A program made the position numbers and the translations under genes. From contig NZ_AYYO01000003.1 in assembly GCF_001436225.1 (NCBI RefSeq), positions 62,001-126,000 on the forward strand: a stretch of 64,000 nt of DNA, read 5' to 3'. The notes below the pieces were generated by a model that was not told the origin of the DNA, did not search any database, and was given only the letters and a program-made list of their open reading frames with translations. This stretch comes from Lacticaseibacillus sharpeae JCM 1186 = DSM 20505. GTDB taxonomy: Bacteria; Bacillota; Bacilli; Lactobacillales; Lactobacillaceae. Shown one piece after another: positions 34,302 to 46,361 of this stretch (positions within the stretch are counted from its first letter, which is position 1; each line of letters starts with the position of its first letter).

Positions 34302-35115
34302 TTACGCTGCGGCCTTACGCAACGCGACGGATAAGCTTGAACGGGCGGAGATTGACGGCGACGGCGCGAATTTCGTGCTGTCTGTGCGTCAAAACTGGAC
34401 ACGCAGCCAGCTGGTTCTGCACGGTCGGGACGAGATGGACGCTGACGTGGCGCAGCAATTCAATGCGGATATTGATAACCTGCTTGCCGGGCAACCAGCA
34501 CAGTACATCGTGGGCCGCGCACCGTTTTGGGGGCGCATGTTTAACGTGAACCCAGCCGTCTTGATCCCCCAGTTCGACACCGAAATTCTGGTGGAATGGA
34601 TGCTGGAGGATGCGGTCGGTGGCTTTGGTATCGACATCGGCACCGGTAGCGGCGCGATTGGCATCACCTTGAAGCTAGAACGGCCGCTAATGGAAATGAC
34701 GCTGTCTGACATTTCCCAGCCGGCACTGGCCGTAGCCACGGCCAATGCGCAGACACTAGGGGCGCAAGTGCAGGTTAACCAGGGTGACCTACTGACGGGA
34801 ACGGGCAAATTCGACTTCATCGTGGCCAACCTGCCGTACATTGACCCGGACGAAACGAACGTGATGGATCAGTCGGTAATTGACTACGAGCCGCACCTAG
34901 CCTTGTTTGCCAAGGAACACGGGCTCGCGTTGTTTCGGGAACTCTTCGACCAGATTCCGCGCCACCTGCGCCCAGGCGGTGTGGTTTACCTCGAGTTTGG
35001 GTATCGCCAGCAGCCAGCCTTGGAGCGCATGATTGCGGAGATGCTGCCATTAGGCCACGCCGATTTTCGGGTTGACGAGGCGGGGAACCCGCGCGCAGTA
35101 CGGATTCAGTTCTAG
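34294..35115 (+). CDS. prmC: Release factor glutamine methyltransferase PrmC
   Basis: Methylates the GGQ glutamine of release factors with S-adenosylmethionine; 273 aa. N-terminal helical domain (1-75), then a Rossmann methyltransferase with SAM loop DIGTGSGAIGI (about 112-122). The catalytic tetrapeptide, NPPY in nearly all members, reads NLPY here (FIVANLPYIDP, about residues 175-185). The start is the ATG that overlaps prfA (34294); the longer frame from 34234 lies within prfA. It is translationally coupled to prfA. Confidence 0.93.
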   Translation: MTSYAAALRNATDKLERAEIDGDGANFVLSVRQNWTRSQLVLHGRDEMDADVAQQFNADIDNLLAGQPAQYIVGRAPFWGRMFNVNPAVLIPQFDTEILVEWMLEDAVGGFGIDIGTGSGAIGITLKLERPLMEMTLSDISQPALAVATANAQTLGAQVQVNQGDLLTGTGKFDFIVANLPYIDPDETNVMDQSVIDYEPHLALFAKEHGLALFRELFDQIPRHLRPGGVVYLEFGYRQQPALERMIAEMLPLGHADFRVDEAGNPRAVRIQF

Positions 35116-35119
35116 GCGG

Positions 35120-35148
35120 AAGGGCAAAGGGGGACTTTTGCCCTTTTC
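35120..35148 (+). terminator. Possible weak terminator after prmC
   Basis: Stem AAGGGCAAA / TTTGCCCTT with a short T-rich tail, between prmC and ywlC. Confidence 0.6.
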
Positions 35149-35183
35149 CGCGCGACATTGATTAATTAATTGGAAGTGCAGAA

Positions 35184-36194
35184 ATGAAAACCACAATATT
35201 TACCCACGACACTGTTGCTAGTGCCGCCAAGTTATTGCAGGCCGGGGAACTCGTTTCTTTTCCGACCGAAACTGTCTACGGCTTGGGTGCCGATGCAACG
35301 AACGTGGACGCAGTCAAGAAGGTATACGTGGCCAAGGGCCGGCCTTCAGACAACCCGCTGATTGTTACGGTCGCTGATCCGGAGACCGTGGCCAAGTTCG
35401 CCCAGGTGACCCCAGCGGCTGAAAAGCTGATGGCCAAGTTCTGGCCCGGCCCCCTTACCATTATCCTGCCCATCATTCCTGGGGCACTGGACATGGCGGT
35501 GACGGGTGGCCTGCAGACGGCTGCTTTCCGTGAACCCGATAATGATGCAACCCGCGACTTGATTCGGCTTGCCGGCACGCCGATTGTCGGGCCGTCCGCG
35601 AACCTATCGGGTAAGCCGAGCCCAACAACCGCCCAGCACGTGCTGCACGACATGGACGGGCGGATTGCCGGAATTTTGGACGATGGCCCGTGCCGTGTGG
35701 GGGTTGAATCCACGGTAATCGACATGTCTGGGGATGTGCCAGCCATCTTGCGGCCCGGCGCAGTGGATGAAGCGATGTTGGAACCAATCGTTGGCCCCGT
35801 GGCGACAGACAAACACAAGGTGGGCGCTAAGGAAACACCAAAAGCACCGGGCATGAAGTACAAGCACTACGCTCCCGAAGCCCAGGTCATCATTGTGGAC
35901 CACCCGGAACAGTTCCCCGCAGCTATCGCGTGGGCTAAGGCGCAGGGTTATGACTTTGGCGTGCTCGCGACGGACGCAATTCTTACGGCCCACGCCCAGG
36001 GTTTGCCCCAGTACTCACTTGGCAAAGACCTGACTTCTGCAACGCGCGACCTGTTTGCCGGGCTACGATACTTTGACCTCCACCCCGACGTGTTGGTGGT
36101 GTTGGCCCAGGCGTTTGCTGATGACGGCTTTGGGGCGGCGTACATGAACCGGCTCGGCAAATCCGCTGGTGGTCAGCATTTCACTGAGGCGTAA
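35184..36194 (+). CDS. ywlC: L-threonylcarbamoyladenylate synthase (Sua5/YwlC)
   Basis: Makes threonylcarbamoyl-AMP from threonine, bicarbonate and ATP for the t6A37 modification of ANN-decoding tRNAs. It is 336 aa, with YrdC domain (1-205; FPTETVYGLGADA, KGRPSDNPLI, STVIDM) and the C-terminal Sua5 domain (about 240-336). The linker has APGMKYKHYAP. The ATG follows GGAAG. It is downstream of prmC and followed by a terminator. Assignment is firm. Confidence 0.95.
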   Translation: MKTTIFTHDTVASAAKLLQAGELVSFPTETVYGLGADATNVDAVKKVYVAKGRPSDNPLIVTVADPETVAKFAQVTPAAEKLMAKFWPGPLTIILPIIPGALDMAVTGGLQTAAFREPDNDATRDLIRLAGTPIVGPSANLSGKPSPTTAQHVLHDMDGRIAGILDDGPCRVGVESTVIDMSGDVPAILRPGAVDEAMLEPIVGPVATDKHKVGAKETPKAPGMKYKHYAPEAQVIIVDHPEQFPAAIAWAKAQGYDFGVLATDAILTAHAQGLPQYSLGKDLTSATRDLFAGLRYFDLHPDVLVVLAQAFADDGFGAAYMNRLGKSAGGQHFTEA

Positions 36195-36247
36195 CTAGTT
36201 TCTTCTATTAATATTCTTAGTGAAACCTAACCCAAAAACGATAATTG

Positions 36248-36285
36248 AGGCCCCCTGCACGGCAATTTCAGTGCGGGGCCTTTTT
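36248..36285 (+). terminator. Terminator of ywlC
   Basis: Stem AGGCCCC-TGCAC / GTGC-GGGGCCT followed by five T. Confidence 0.88.
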
Positions 36286-36309
36286 ATTGCGTGCGAATCC
36301 GGAATCGTC

Positions 36310-36338
36310 TTGCGCGCCACTAGCTTCACCGCTATAAT
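36310..36338 (+). promoter_or_regulatory. Promoter of upp
   Basis: TTGCGC - N17 - TATAAT, 54 bases before the upp start. Confidence 0.7.
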
Positions 36339-36392
36339 GTTTAAGGCGATGCGTGTGTGTGGCACGCACCATAGATAGGAGAGACAAACAAC

Positions 36393-37022
36393 ATGGGTAA
36401 ATTTACCGTTTTGAACCACCCGCTGATTCAACACAAATTAACGATTATTCGGGACAAGAATGTTGGGACCAAGGAATTCCGCGAGGTTGCTAACGAAATT
36501 GCCGAATTAATGGTATACGAAATTACCCGTGATTTGCCCCTTGAGGACGTTGAAGTTGAAACCCCAATGGGCCACAGCGTCCAGAAGCAGCTTGCCGGGA
36601 AGAAACTGGCAGTGATTCCGATTCTCCGTGCCGGCCTCGGCATGGTGGACGGCGTGCTGGAACTGATTCCCGCAGCTAAGGTGGGCCACATCGGCATGTA
36701 CCGCGACGAAGAAACCCTGAAGCCACATGAATACTTCGTTAAGATGCCAACCGATATTGACCAGCGTGACCTGATCATCGTTGACCCAATGCTCGCAACT
36801 GGTGGATCGGCTATCATGGCCATTGACGCCCTGAAGAAGCGCGGTGCCCAGTCCATGCGGCTCGTCGTCCTCGTTGCGGCTCCAGAAGGCGTGAAGGCCG
36901 TTCAGGAAGCCCACCCAGACGTTGACATTTACGCAGCTGCGCTCGATGACCACCTGACCGAAAGTGGCTATATCTTCCCTGGTCTTGGTGACGCAGGGGA
37001 CCGGCTGTTCGGCACCAAGTAA
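36393..37022 (+). CDS. upp: Uracil phosphoribosyltransferase
   Basis: Salvages uracil to UMP with PRPP; 209 aa, the normal length. The PRPP-binding motif is [10 protein letters not shown] (about residues 131-140), and the uracil-binding C-terminal stretch [15 protein letters not shown] is intact. The ATG follows TAGGAGAG. It has its own promoter and terminator, and the atp operon follows, as in many lactobacilli. Confidence 0.97.
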   Translation: MGKFTVLNHPLIQHKLTIIRDKNVGTKEFREVANEIAELMVYEITRDLPLEDVEVETPMGHSVQKQLAGKKLAVIPILRAGLGMVDGVLELIPAAKVGHIGMYRDEETLKPHEYFVKMPTDIDQRDLIIVDPMLATGGSAIMAIDALKKRGAQSMRLVVLVAAPEGVKAVQEAHPDVDIYAAALDDHLTESGYIFPGLGDAGDRLFGTK

Positions 37023-37044
37023 AGATATTTATAAATTACTTAAT

Positions 37045-37112
37045 AATCCGTTATTGCAGACAAGTGCGTGCGTATTTGCACGTTTAATGGTCCGCAAATA
37101 GCGGATTTTTTT
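37045..37112 (+). terminator. Terminator of upp
   Basis: Imperfect long stem starting AATCCG (37045-37050) and closing CGGATT (37102-37107), with an inner GTGC/GCAC hairpin, then six T. Confidence 0.75.
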
Positions 37113-37437
37113 GTTATTCGCGGTTGGCGAAATTCGACGGGTGCGCCAATAGACGCGACACTTTTGTGACATTGTGTCAGAAATTTATTTAATTTTTTTG
37201 TTGTTCCGCAACTGGTATACGCGGTCACCCTTTATTCGGCGCGGAGTTTTCCGCTTTCAATGAAAAGGTATGTAACCTCGCTTGTCGCGTGCTTTTTCCT
37301 TTGTCTTTTACAGTTGAAGGTGGTAGAGTTATCAGTGTATTTTGTGGGACTCTACAAAATCCGTATTAAGAAAACTTAGTCCCTCTCAGATGATAAGGAT
37401 CTTTCTGGGCACTAGCTTTCGTAAGGAGGTGAATTCT
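37113..37437 (+). promoter_or_regulatory. Upstream region of the atp operon, 325 bp
   Basis: AT-rich leader. A possible promoter is TTTACA (37308-37313) - N17 - TATCAG. A small stem TTTTGT/ACAAAA lies at about 37338-37357. A strong AAGGAGGTGA precedes the GTG start of atpB. I see no atpI gene and no complete additional ORF. Confidence 0.45.
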
Positions 37438-38136
37438 GTGAACGATAAGTATCCCTATCTCGCAATAGGGCCGGTTCGTTTCAACTTAGCGAACGACATC
37501 CCAATGCTACTTTCCGCCATCATCATCGCGGCGCTTGTTATTTACCTGTCACGCAACCCTAAGCTGCGTCCAGGCGGCAAGCAGAACGTGCTTGAATGGC
37601 TGATTGATTTCATTAAGGGCATCGTTGGCGGTGAAATGCCGGGTAAGTCAGGTAGCTTTTTCCAACTTTTCGCATTCACAATGTTCCTGTTCATATTCGT
37701 TATGAACCAACTGGGGCTGTTCATTGATGTGAATATCGGTGGTGTTTCGTGGTTCCACTCACCAACGGCAAGTCCATTAATCACAATGACGCTTGCATCC
37801 ACGGTGTTGTTCCTTTCCCACTACTATGGGGTCCGGAACAAGGGCTTCCTCGGATACATGAAGCGGTACCTTAACCCGATGAACCTGCTTGAAGAGTTTA
37901 CCAACTTCATGACGCTGTCACTGCGTCTGTACGGTAACATCTTCGCTGGTGAAATTCTGATTATGCTTATCCGCAACATGGCATTATCTGGCGTCGCGCC
38001 TATCTTCACGTTCCCATTTGGGTTTGTCGCCGAGATGGCATGGATGGGATTCTCAGTTTTCATTGGCAGTATCCAAGCGTACATTTTTGTAATTCTCGGG
38101 ACGGTTTACACGTCTCACCAAGTTATCTCAGAATAG
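37438..38136 (+). CDS. atpB: ATP synthase Fo subunit a
   Basis: Membrane subunit that forms the proton path next to the c-ring; 232 aa with about five to six membrane helices. The conserved helix LRLYGNIFAGEIL (about residues 162-174) carries the essential arginine. The start is GTG 37438 behind AAGGAGGTGA; an in-frame ATG at 37342 would add an unrelated 32-residue extension. It is first gene of atpBEFHAGDC, which in lactobacilli mainly pumps protons out for acid tolerance. Confidence 0.95.
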   Translation: MNDKYPYLAIGPVRFNLANDIPMLLSAIIIAALVIYLSRNPKLRPGGKQNVLEWLIDFIKGIVGGEMPGKSGSFFQLFAFTMFLFIFVMNQLGLFIDVNIGGVSWFHSPTASPLITMTLASTVLFLSHYYGVRNKGFLGYMKRYLNPMNLLEEFTNFMTLSLRLYGNIFAGEILIMLIRNMALSGVAPIFTFPFGFVAEMAWMGFSVFIGSIQAYIFVILGTVYTSHQVISE

Positions 38137-38157
38137 TTTTTAGGAGGAAATATACTC

Positions 38158-38370
38158 ATGAAATATCTCGCAACAGCTATCGTAGCTGGTATGGCAGCCC
38201 TGGCTGCTAGTCTTGGTAACGGTCAGGTTATTAGCCGGACCATCGAAAGCATGGCTCGCCAGCCAGAACTTTCTGGTCAGCTCCGTGGGACCATGCTTCT
38301 TGGTGTTGGTTTGATCGAAGCTGTGCCAATCATCGCGATTGCTATCTCCTTCCTTATCCTTTTCATGTAA
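38158..38370 (+). CDS. atpE: ATP synthase Fo subunit c
   Basis: 70-aa hairpin proteolipid that forms the rotor ring. Helix 1 has the glycine/alanine-rich [10 protein letters not shown], the loop has ARQPE (33-37), and helix 2 has the proton-carrying Glu54 (GLIEAVPII). No sodium-binding signature is evident, so it is proton type. The ATG follows AGGAGG. It lies 21 bp after atpB. Confidence 0.97.
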   Translation: MKYLATAIVAGMAALAASLGNGQVISRTIESMARQPELSGQLRGTMLLGVGLIEAVPIIAIAISFLILFM

Positions 38371-38418
38371 TTCACGTGCATCGTCACGTATTTGATGAAA
38401 AAGAAGGGAGTGGCATAA

Positions 38419-38925
38419 ATGAATTACGGAATGATTAGTGCCGCCGGTGCCCTTGAACTTGGGGATATGCTCTTCGGACTCATTACCTTCATCGTGCTGC
38501 TTCTTGTTGTTGGGAAGTTTGCTTGGAAGCCAGTTGTCGCAATGATGGCTGCACGTCAGGACAAGATTACCTCTGACCTTGACTACGCAGACAACAGCCG
38601 CGACGAAGCGGAAAAGCTGCTTGCCCAGCGCAAGAGCGAACTGCAAAGCACCCAGACTGACGCTGTGAACATTATCAACACGGCTAAGGCTAACGGTGAA
38701 GCGCAGAGCAAGAAGATCGTTGCTGACGCACACGCTGAAGCAACGGACCTCAAGTCCAAGGCCGAAGCAGATATCGCCCAGGCTAAGCAGGACGCACTGA
38801 ATGGCGCCCGTGACCAGGTTGCTGACCTGTCAGTTGCCATTGCCAGCAAGATTATCGGTAAGGAACTGTCAACAAGCGACCAGCAGGCCCTCATTGACGA
38901 TTACATCAAGGGGCTAGGTGATTAG
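38419..38925 (+). CDS. atpF: ATP synthase Fo subunit b
   Basis: Peripheral-stalk subunit linking Fo to F1: 168 aa with one N-terminal membrane helix (about 11-33) and a long charged coiled coil rich in Ala, Glu and Lys. The ATG follows GAAGGGAG. The stop is one base before the atpH ATG, so the two stalk subunits are coupled. Confidence 0.96.
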   Translation: MNYGMISAAGALELGDMLFGLITFIVLLLVVGKFAWKPVVAMMAARQDKITSDLDYADNSRDEAEKLLAQRKSELQSTQTDAVNIINTAKANGEAQSKKIVADAHAEATDLKSKAEADIAQAKQDALNGARDQVADLSVAIASKIIGKELSTSDQQALIDDYIKGLGD

Positions 38926-38926
38926 A

Positions 38927-39472
38927 ATGGCGCTAACGAACGCGGTAGTTGCCCCACGTTACGGTACGGCTTTGTACGCACTCGCGCGTGAGACGAATCA
39001 GGTTGACCTGATTAACGAAGAATTACAGCAGCTCAAAGCTGTTTGCGATGCTGCGCCTCAACTACTCGCCGCTTTAGACGCTCCCGAGCTGACGCCAGCG
39101 GCCAAGCAGCAGTTGATTGACACCCTGAAAAAGGATGCAATCCAGCCAGTTGCCAATCTCATCCAGATGACGTTCGATTACGGTCGAATCGGCGCATTGC
39201 CCGCCATCATTGATGACTTTGCGGTCTCAGCACAGGCGGATGCCGGTATCGTAGAAGGTACCGTCACTTCCGCCGTGCCGCTGAGTGATCAGCAGGCTCA
39301 GCAACTTAGCAGCGCGATTGCGGCTAAGTTGTCGGCGAAAACAGCACACCTGACACCAGTAGTAGATGCTAGTGTTCTTGGTGGTGTGCGAGTAGAAGCA
39401 GCAAACCGGATCATCGACGGAACGGTTGCACACCGGATCCAACAGATGCGTGCGGCATTGCTGGCACATTAG
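38927..39472 (+). CDS. atpH: ATP synthase F1 subunit delta
   Basis: 181-aa stalk subunit that ties subunit b to the top of F1. N-terminal helical bundle (PRYGTALYALARETNQVDLI) and a C-terminal region with VDASVLGGVRVEAANRIIDGTV, the family signature. I start at ATG 38927 (AGGTGATTAG upstream) rather than at GTG 38918, which overlaps atpF. Confidence 0.95.
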   Translation: MALTNAVVAPRYGTALYALARETNQVDLINEELQQLKAVCDAAPQLLAALDAPELTPAAKQQLIDTLKKDAIQPVANLIQMTFDYGRIGALPAIIDDFAVSAQADAGIVEGTVTSAVPLSDQQAQQLSSAIAAKLSAKTAHLTPVVDASVLGGVRVEAANRIIDGTVAHRIQQMRAALLAH

Positions 39473-39483
39473 ATTTTTAGTGA

Positions 39484-41022
<1,539 letters not shown>

Positions 41023-41033
41023 GGGGTGTACAC

Positions 41034-41960
41034 ATGGCTGATTCTTTAATTGACATCAAGCGGCGCATTGCGTCAACCAAGAAGACCCGCCAGATTACGG
41101 CGGCCATGCAGATGGTCTCCGGGGCAAAACTGTCCCAGGTTGAGAAGAAGTCCGGTGCATATCAGATCTACGCTGACAAGATCCGTGAGACGGTCACGCA
41201 TTTGGCCCAAAGCCAATTGCTGAGTATGGCTGCCAACCGCGATTACAATAATCGTGACGACAACGACAAGGCTGGGGACATGCGTGTGCGTGTTTCCGAC
41301 CTGTTGCAAGAACGTCCAGTCAAGAAGGTCGGCTACTTAGTCATGACCTCTGACCGGGGCCTCGTTGGTAGTTATAACAGCAACGTGCTCAAGCCAATGC
41401 TCGACGTGCTGAAGGATGACGAACACCCATCCACCGTACTTGCGGTTGGAGGGGTTGGTGCCGATTTCTTCAAGGCGCGCAACGTGAGCGTGGCTTACGA
41501 ATACCGGGGCATTTCTGACGTGCCAACCTTCAACGAAGTCCGGGAAATCGTTAAGACGGCGGTTTCAATGTACGATAATGAAGTGTTCGATGAACTTTAC
41601 GTGTGCTACAACCACCACGTGAACTCATTGACCTCCGTTTTCCGAGTTGAAAAGATGCTGCCAATTAACGACTTGGACCCAGCTGAAGTTGAAGACACAC
41701 CAGTATCGTACCTGACTGAACCCGATGTGGATGCAGTTCTGGATGCGGTATTGCCTCAGTACGCTGAAAGTCTGATTTTCGGGGCCATCATGGACGCGAA
41801 GACGGCGGAACACGCCGCTTCAATGACGGCCATGAAGAGTGCCACCGACAACGCCGACAACCTGATTGGCGACCTGTCGACCCGTTACAACCGGGCCCGT
41901 CAGGCACAGATTACGACCGAACTGACCGAAATCGTTTCTGGTGCCGCTGCGGTTGAATAA
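41034..41960 (+). CDS. atpG: ATP synthase F1 subunit gamma
   Basis: 308-aa central shaft. The N-terminal helix [20 protein letters not shown] and the C-terminal [15 protein letters not shown] form the coiled coil inside the alpha3beta3 ring. The ATG follows AGGGGGTG. A 134-bp structured gap separates it from atpD, far longer than other gaps in the operon. Confidence 0.97.
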   Translation: MADSLIDIKRRIASTKKTRQITAAMQMVSGAKLSQVEKKSGAYQIYADKIRETVTHLAQSQLLSMAANRDYNNRDDNDKAGDMRVRVSDLLQERPVKKVGYLVMTSDRGLVGSYNSNVLKPMLDVLKDDEHPSTVLAVGGVGADFFKARNVSVAYEYRGISDVPTFNEVREIVKTAVSMYDNEVFDELYVCYNHHVNSLTSVFRVEKMLPINDLDPAEVEDTPVSYLTEPDVDAVLDAVLPQYAESLIFGAIMDAKTAEHAASMTAMKSATDNADNLIGDLSTRYNRARQAQITTELTEIVSGAAAVE

Positions 41961-41995
41961 CTGCAAGCACCATGATTTTGCCAGTAGTAATCTGA

Positions 41996-43519
<1,524 letters not shown>

Positions 43520-43534
43520 TAGGAGGGGACAGAC

Positions 43535-43966
43535 ATGGCCGAAGACAAGCAAGTGTTGACGGTGAATATCGTTACCCCGGACGGCATTGTGTACAATCAC
43601 CACGCAAAAATGGTGGTTGTGCGTTCGGTAGACGGTGATCTCGGCATTATGGCTAACCACGAGCCAATCGTGGCCCCCCTGCAGATTGGTGAAGTTCGCG
43701 TGCAGCGGATTGACAATCCTGGTCATGAAGACCGGATTGCGCTGAACGGCGGCTTCATGGAAGTTGCGAACAACGTGGCTTCCATCGTTGCTGATTCTGC
43801 CGAACGCGCGCGGGACATTGACCTCACGCGTGCACAGGCTGCGCGTGAGCGTGCCGAGCGCAGAATTGAAACTGCCAAGCAAGAGCAGAACAAAAACGAT
43901 TTGCGGCGGGCACAAGTTGCATTGCAACGTGCGCTCAACCGGATTAACGTTAAGAGCTCAAAGTAG
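43535..43966 (+). CDS. atpC: ATP synthase F1 subunit epsilon
   Basis: 143-aa rotor subunit that can inhibit ATP hydrolysis. N-terminal beta-sandwich (VNIVTPDGIVYNH, GDLGIMANHEPIVAPL) and two C-terminal helices rich in Ala/Arg (about 90-135). The ATG follows AGGAGGGG. It is the last gene of the operon, and a terminator follows at once. Confidence 0.97.
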   Translation: MAEDKQVLTVNIVTPDGIVYNHHAKMVVVRSVDGDLGIMANHEPIVAPLQIGEVRVQRIDNPGHEDRIALNGGFMEVANNVASIVADSAERARDIDLTRAQAARERAERRIETAKQEQNKNDLRRAQVALQRALNRINVKSSK

Positions 43967-43998
43967 AAAAGTGTGTCGGCTTGCCGGCACGCTTTTTT
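43967..43998 (+). terminator. Terminator of the atp operon
   Basis: Stem AAAAGTGTGTCGGC / GCCGGCACGCTTTT with a 2-base gap, then more T. Confidence 0.88.
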
Positions 43999-44187
43999 AT
44001 TTTGCCCCGCGAGATTTTGTGAATACATTTACAAAGCCCGGGGAGCAGTTTTCACACGGGTTTGGTCCCGAAAAATGCCCGTGACCCTTTATTTTTGGTA
44101 AAAAAGTCGTAAACGGTTGTAAACCATTGCCTGCACGTCTTTTAGTCTTTGCATAATTTTGCTATTATTATGCTTGGAGGTTTGCTT

Positions 44188-44424
44188 ATGACACAATCAT
44201 TCGGCGTATCCGCATTAATCACCATCATGTCGCACCTCATTTTCATCCTGATGGTGTGGCGCACGCTCATTGCATTGCGCCTCGAGAAGATCTTTAAGGC
44301 GGGCCATGAACGCGAGATTCAAATCCTGATGTTGTTTATCGCCATCGGGTTGGGTTACCTGGTTTCCAGTTGTTTTTTGTCGCTGCTGGGCGCGTTCAAA
44401 AATCTGCCGTACTTATACAAATAA
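44188..44424 (+). CDS. DUF1146 family membrane protein
   Basis: 78-aa protein of the DUF1146 (YwzB) family with two membrane helices (about 5-25 and 45-68) joined by a charged loop (LRLEKIFKAGHEREIQ). It lies between the atp operon and mbl, as ywzB does in Bacillus, but its function is unknown. ATG 44188 follows GGAGG with 7-base gap; an earlier ATG at 44149 lacks a ribosome site. Confidence 0.85.
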   Translation: MTQSFGVSALITIMSHLIFILMVWRTLIALRLEKIFKAGHEREIQILMLFIAIGLGYLVSSCFLSLLGAFKNLPYLYK

Positions 44425-44484
44425 ATCAGTTAGTAATTGCGTTGAAAAATAGAACGTGGGCTCATGTGCATACACTGGGGTTCC

Positions 44485-44514
44485 TTGCAGAAGGTTTTGC
44501 TTTCAGGGTATAAT
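44485..44514 (+). promoter_or_regulatory. Promoter of mbl
   Basis: TTGCAG - N18 - TATAAT, 30 bases before the mbl start. Confidence 0.7.
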
Positions 44515-44544
44515 GGAGAGTCTAACGAGGGGAGAATTACATTA

Positions 44545-45534
44545 ATGGCAAAAGATATCGGGATCGACCTGGGGACGGCGAACGTCCTCATCAACGTGAA
44601 GGGTAAAGGGATTGTTCTGAATGAACCTTCCGTTGTGGCAATCGATACCCAGACGGGCAAGGTGCTTGCTGTTGGTGCTGAAGCGTACAAGATGGTCGGC
44701 CGGACTCCAGGTAACATTCGGTCCATTCGGCCACTGAAGGATGGCGTCATCGCCGACTTCGACATCACCGAAGCAATGCTGGAATACTTCATTAACAAGC
44801 TGAACGTTAAGGGGTTCCTCAGCAAGCCCAACATTTTGATTTGTGCACCAACCAACATTACTTCCATCGAACAGAAGGCCATTATTCAGGCGGCCGAAAA
44901 GTCCGGCGGTGGTAAGGTGTACCTTGAATTCGAGCCTAAGGTTGCCGCTGTCGGTGCCGGTCTCGATATTTTCCAGCCCCAGGGGAACATGGTCATTGAT
45001 ATCGGTGGGGGGACGAGTGATGTCGCCGTCCTGTCGATGGGCGAAATCGTCACCAGCCAGTCCTTACGCCTTGCCGGGGACAAGATGGACGCAGCGATTG
45101 TGAGCTACGTGAAGGCTAAGCACAAGCTGCTCATCGGTGAACACACCGCGGAACAGCTCAAGATTCAGATCGGGGCCGTTTACGAAGCCGACAAGTCTGT
45201 TTCCATGGAAGTCCGTGGGCGGGACATCGCGACCGGGCTGCCACGTGAAGTTGAAGTGACGGCGGTCGAAGTGCAGGAAGCCCTGCACGACGTTATGAGC
45301 GCCGTGATTGCAGCTGCCAAGGAAGTGCTGGAGAAGACGCCACCTGAACTGTCAGCTGACATTATTGACCGGGGCGTTATGCTTACGGGTGGTGGTGCAC
45401 TGCTTAAGGGGATTTCCAAGCTCTTCGCCGACGAACTGCACGTCCCAGTGCTGCTTGCCGAAGACCCACTGGATGCCGTTGCCCTTGGTACCGGTGTATT
45501 GCTTGATAACATCGCGCACCACAAACAGTACTAA
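44545..45534 (+). CDS. mbl: MreB-family rod-shape actin homologue Mbl
   Basis: Cytoskeletal ATPase that guides lateral wall synthesis with RodA; 329 aa. The actin-fold motifs DIGIDLGTANVL (phosphate 1), VIDIGGGTSDVAV (phosphate 2) and LTGGGALLKGI (adenosine) are all present. ATG 44545 follows GGGGAG; the frame upstream to 44464 overlaps the promoter. It lies near yidD and rodA, so this is a cell-shape cluster. Distinguishing Mbl from MreB needs a tree; gene order favours Mbl. Confidence 0.93.
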   Translation: MAKDIGIDLGTANVLINVKGKGIVLNEPSVVAIDTQTGKVLAVGAEAYKMVGRTPGNIRSIRPLKDGVIADFDITEAMLEYFINKLNVKGFLSKPNILICAPTNITSIEQKAIIQAAEKSGGGKVYLEFEPKVAAVGAGLDIFQPQGNMVIDIGGGTSDVAVLSMGEIVTSQSLRLAGDKMDAAIVSYVKAKHKLLIGEHTAEQLKIQIGAVYEADKSVSMEVRGRDIATGLPREVEVTAVEVQEALHDVMSAVIAAAKEVLEKTPPELSADIIDRGVMLTGGGALLKGISKLFADELHVPVLLAEDPLDAVALGTGVLLDNIAHHKQY

Positions 45535-45545
45535 TCACTTCTGGG

Positions 45546-45577
45546 TGCGCGTGTTGCTATGGCAACACGCGCATTTT
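45546..45577 (+). terminator. Hairpin after mbl, likely partial terminator
   Basis: Perfect 12-bp stem TGCGCGTGTTGC / GCAACACGCGCA with loop TATG and four T. The gene downstream has no clear promoter of its own, so readthrough is likely. Confidence 0.7.
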
Positions 45578-45600
45578 CAGGTTAGAAGGAGACCGTTTCC

Positions 45601-45765
45601 ATGGATGTATTTTCACGGACAATCCGCCGGGTGCTCTTGCTGCTCGGCATTGGGATTATTCTTATGATTTTAGGGGCAATGATTGGTTATGCAATCGGTG
45701 GCGGCAATCCCTTTGCCGTCTTTGTCCCGAGCACGTGGACCCATATCTTTGATTTCTTGAAGTAA
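45601..45765 (+). CDS. EpuA-like 54-aa membrane peptide (annotated elsewhere as RNA polymerase beta-associated)
   Basis: Small protein of 54 aa: a basic start ([16 protein letters not shown]), one membrane helix (about 11-33), and a short tail [22 protein letters not shown]. This pattern, with the conserved NPFxVF...W.HI.DF end, matches the EpuA family (PF11772), often labelled DNA-directed RNA polymerase subunit beta in lactic acid bacteria, although it is unlikely to be a polymerase subunit. The ATG follows AAGGAG. It is 10 bp before yidD. Confidence 0.82.
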   Translation: MDVFSRTIRRVLLLLGIGIILMILGAMIGYAIGGGNPFAVFVPSTWTHIFDFLK

Positions 45766-45775
45766 GGTGATTTGG

Positions 45776-46012
45776 TTGCAGACGCTTGTTGTCGGAATGA
45801 TTCACTTTTATCAGCGGTACATTTCCCCCGCGTTCCCGCCGTCTTGCCGGTACCAGCCGACGTGTAGTCAGTACACGGTGGTGGCGGTCAAGCGGTTTGG
45901 CGTGCTCCGGGGGCTGCTTATGGGCACGGTCCGCATCCTGCGCTGCAACCCGTTTGTCCGGGGCGGACAGGATCCGGTACCCGATAAATTTAGTTTACGA
46001 AGAAACAATTAA
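45776..46012 (+). CDS. yidD: Membrane protein insertion efficiency factor YidD
   Basis: 78-aa protein that helps YidC-dependent membrane insertion. The family core is present: [22 protein letters not shown] with conserved cysteines, followed by [25 protein letters not shown] choose TTG 45776 because AAGGTGA is 5-6 bases upstream; GTG 45767 overlaps that site. Confidence 0.92.
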   Translation: MQTLVVGMIHFYQRYISPAFPPSCRYQPTCSQYTVVAVKRFGVLRGLLMGTVRILRCNPFVRGGQDPVPDKFSLRRNN

Positions 46013-46054
46013 AAATAATAATTAAGCATGGAATTAGGTCAGGGAGGCGCAATA

Positions 46055-46276
46055 ATGGCTAAAGAGCGCAACATTAACATTACGATGGACAGTGTCCAGC
46101 GGGGCGGCAAGACCGTTTCTGTTTTGCTGGATGGCAAAAACGAAATTGGTTCAATCGAGCCGGCTGGCAGTAAGTTTGCCGCATTTCTCATCGGGGAAGA
46201 TGCACCGCAGAACTTCAAGAGTGAAGACGAGGCGGTTAATTTCTTGATTGCGGGTTATCACTTGCACCGGCATTAG
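46055..46276 (+). CDS. DUF2969 family protein
   Basis: 73-aa protein of the DUF2969 family of lactobacilli: NINITMDSVQRGGKTVSVLLDG and a C-terminal EDEAVNFLIAGYHLH. It is soluble, without signal or membrane helix. The function is unknown, but the gene sits before rodA in many relatives. ATG 46055 follows GGGAGGCGC. Confidence 0.82.
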   Translation: MAKERNINITMDSVQRGGKTVSVLLDGKNEIGSIEPAGSKFAAFLIGEDAPQNFKSEDEAVNFLIAGYHLHRH

Positions 46277-46308
46277 GCACCGCGCTTAGCGTAGTGAACG
46301 ATTTACCT

Positions 46309-46342
46309 AGGGGCGCCGTTTTCAAAGCGAAAATGGCGCCCT
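46309..46342 (+). terminator. Hairpin just before rodA
   Basis: 15-bp stem AGGGGCGCCGTTTTC / GAAAATGGCGCCCTT with one G-T pair and loop AAAGC. The T-tail is poor, so it may act as a weak terminator or mRNA stabiliser. Confidence 0.55.
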
Positions 46343-46361
46343 TATGCAAAGGAGTGGGAAA

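Noticed and set aside
37155-37185. Possible Rex (redox) site, TTTTGTGACATTGTGTCAG, before the atp operon
   Set aside because: Symmetry to the TTGTGA-N6-TCACAA consensus is poor, and it is more than 250 bp from the atpB start.
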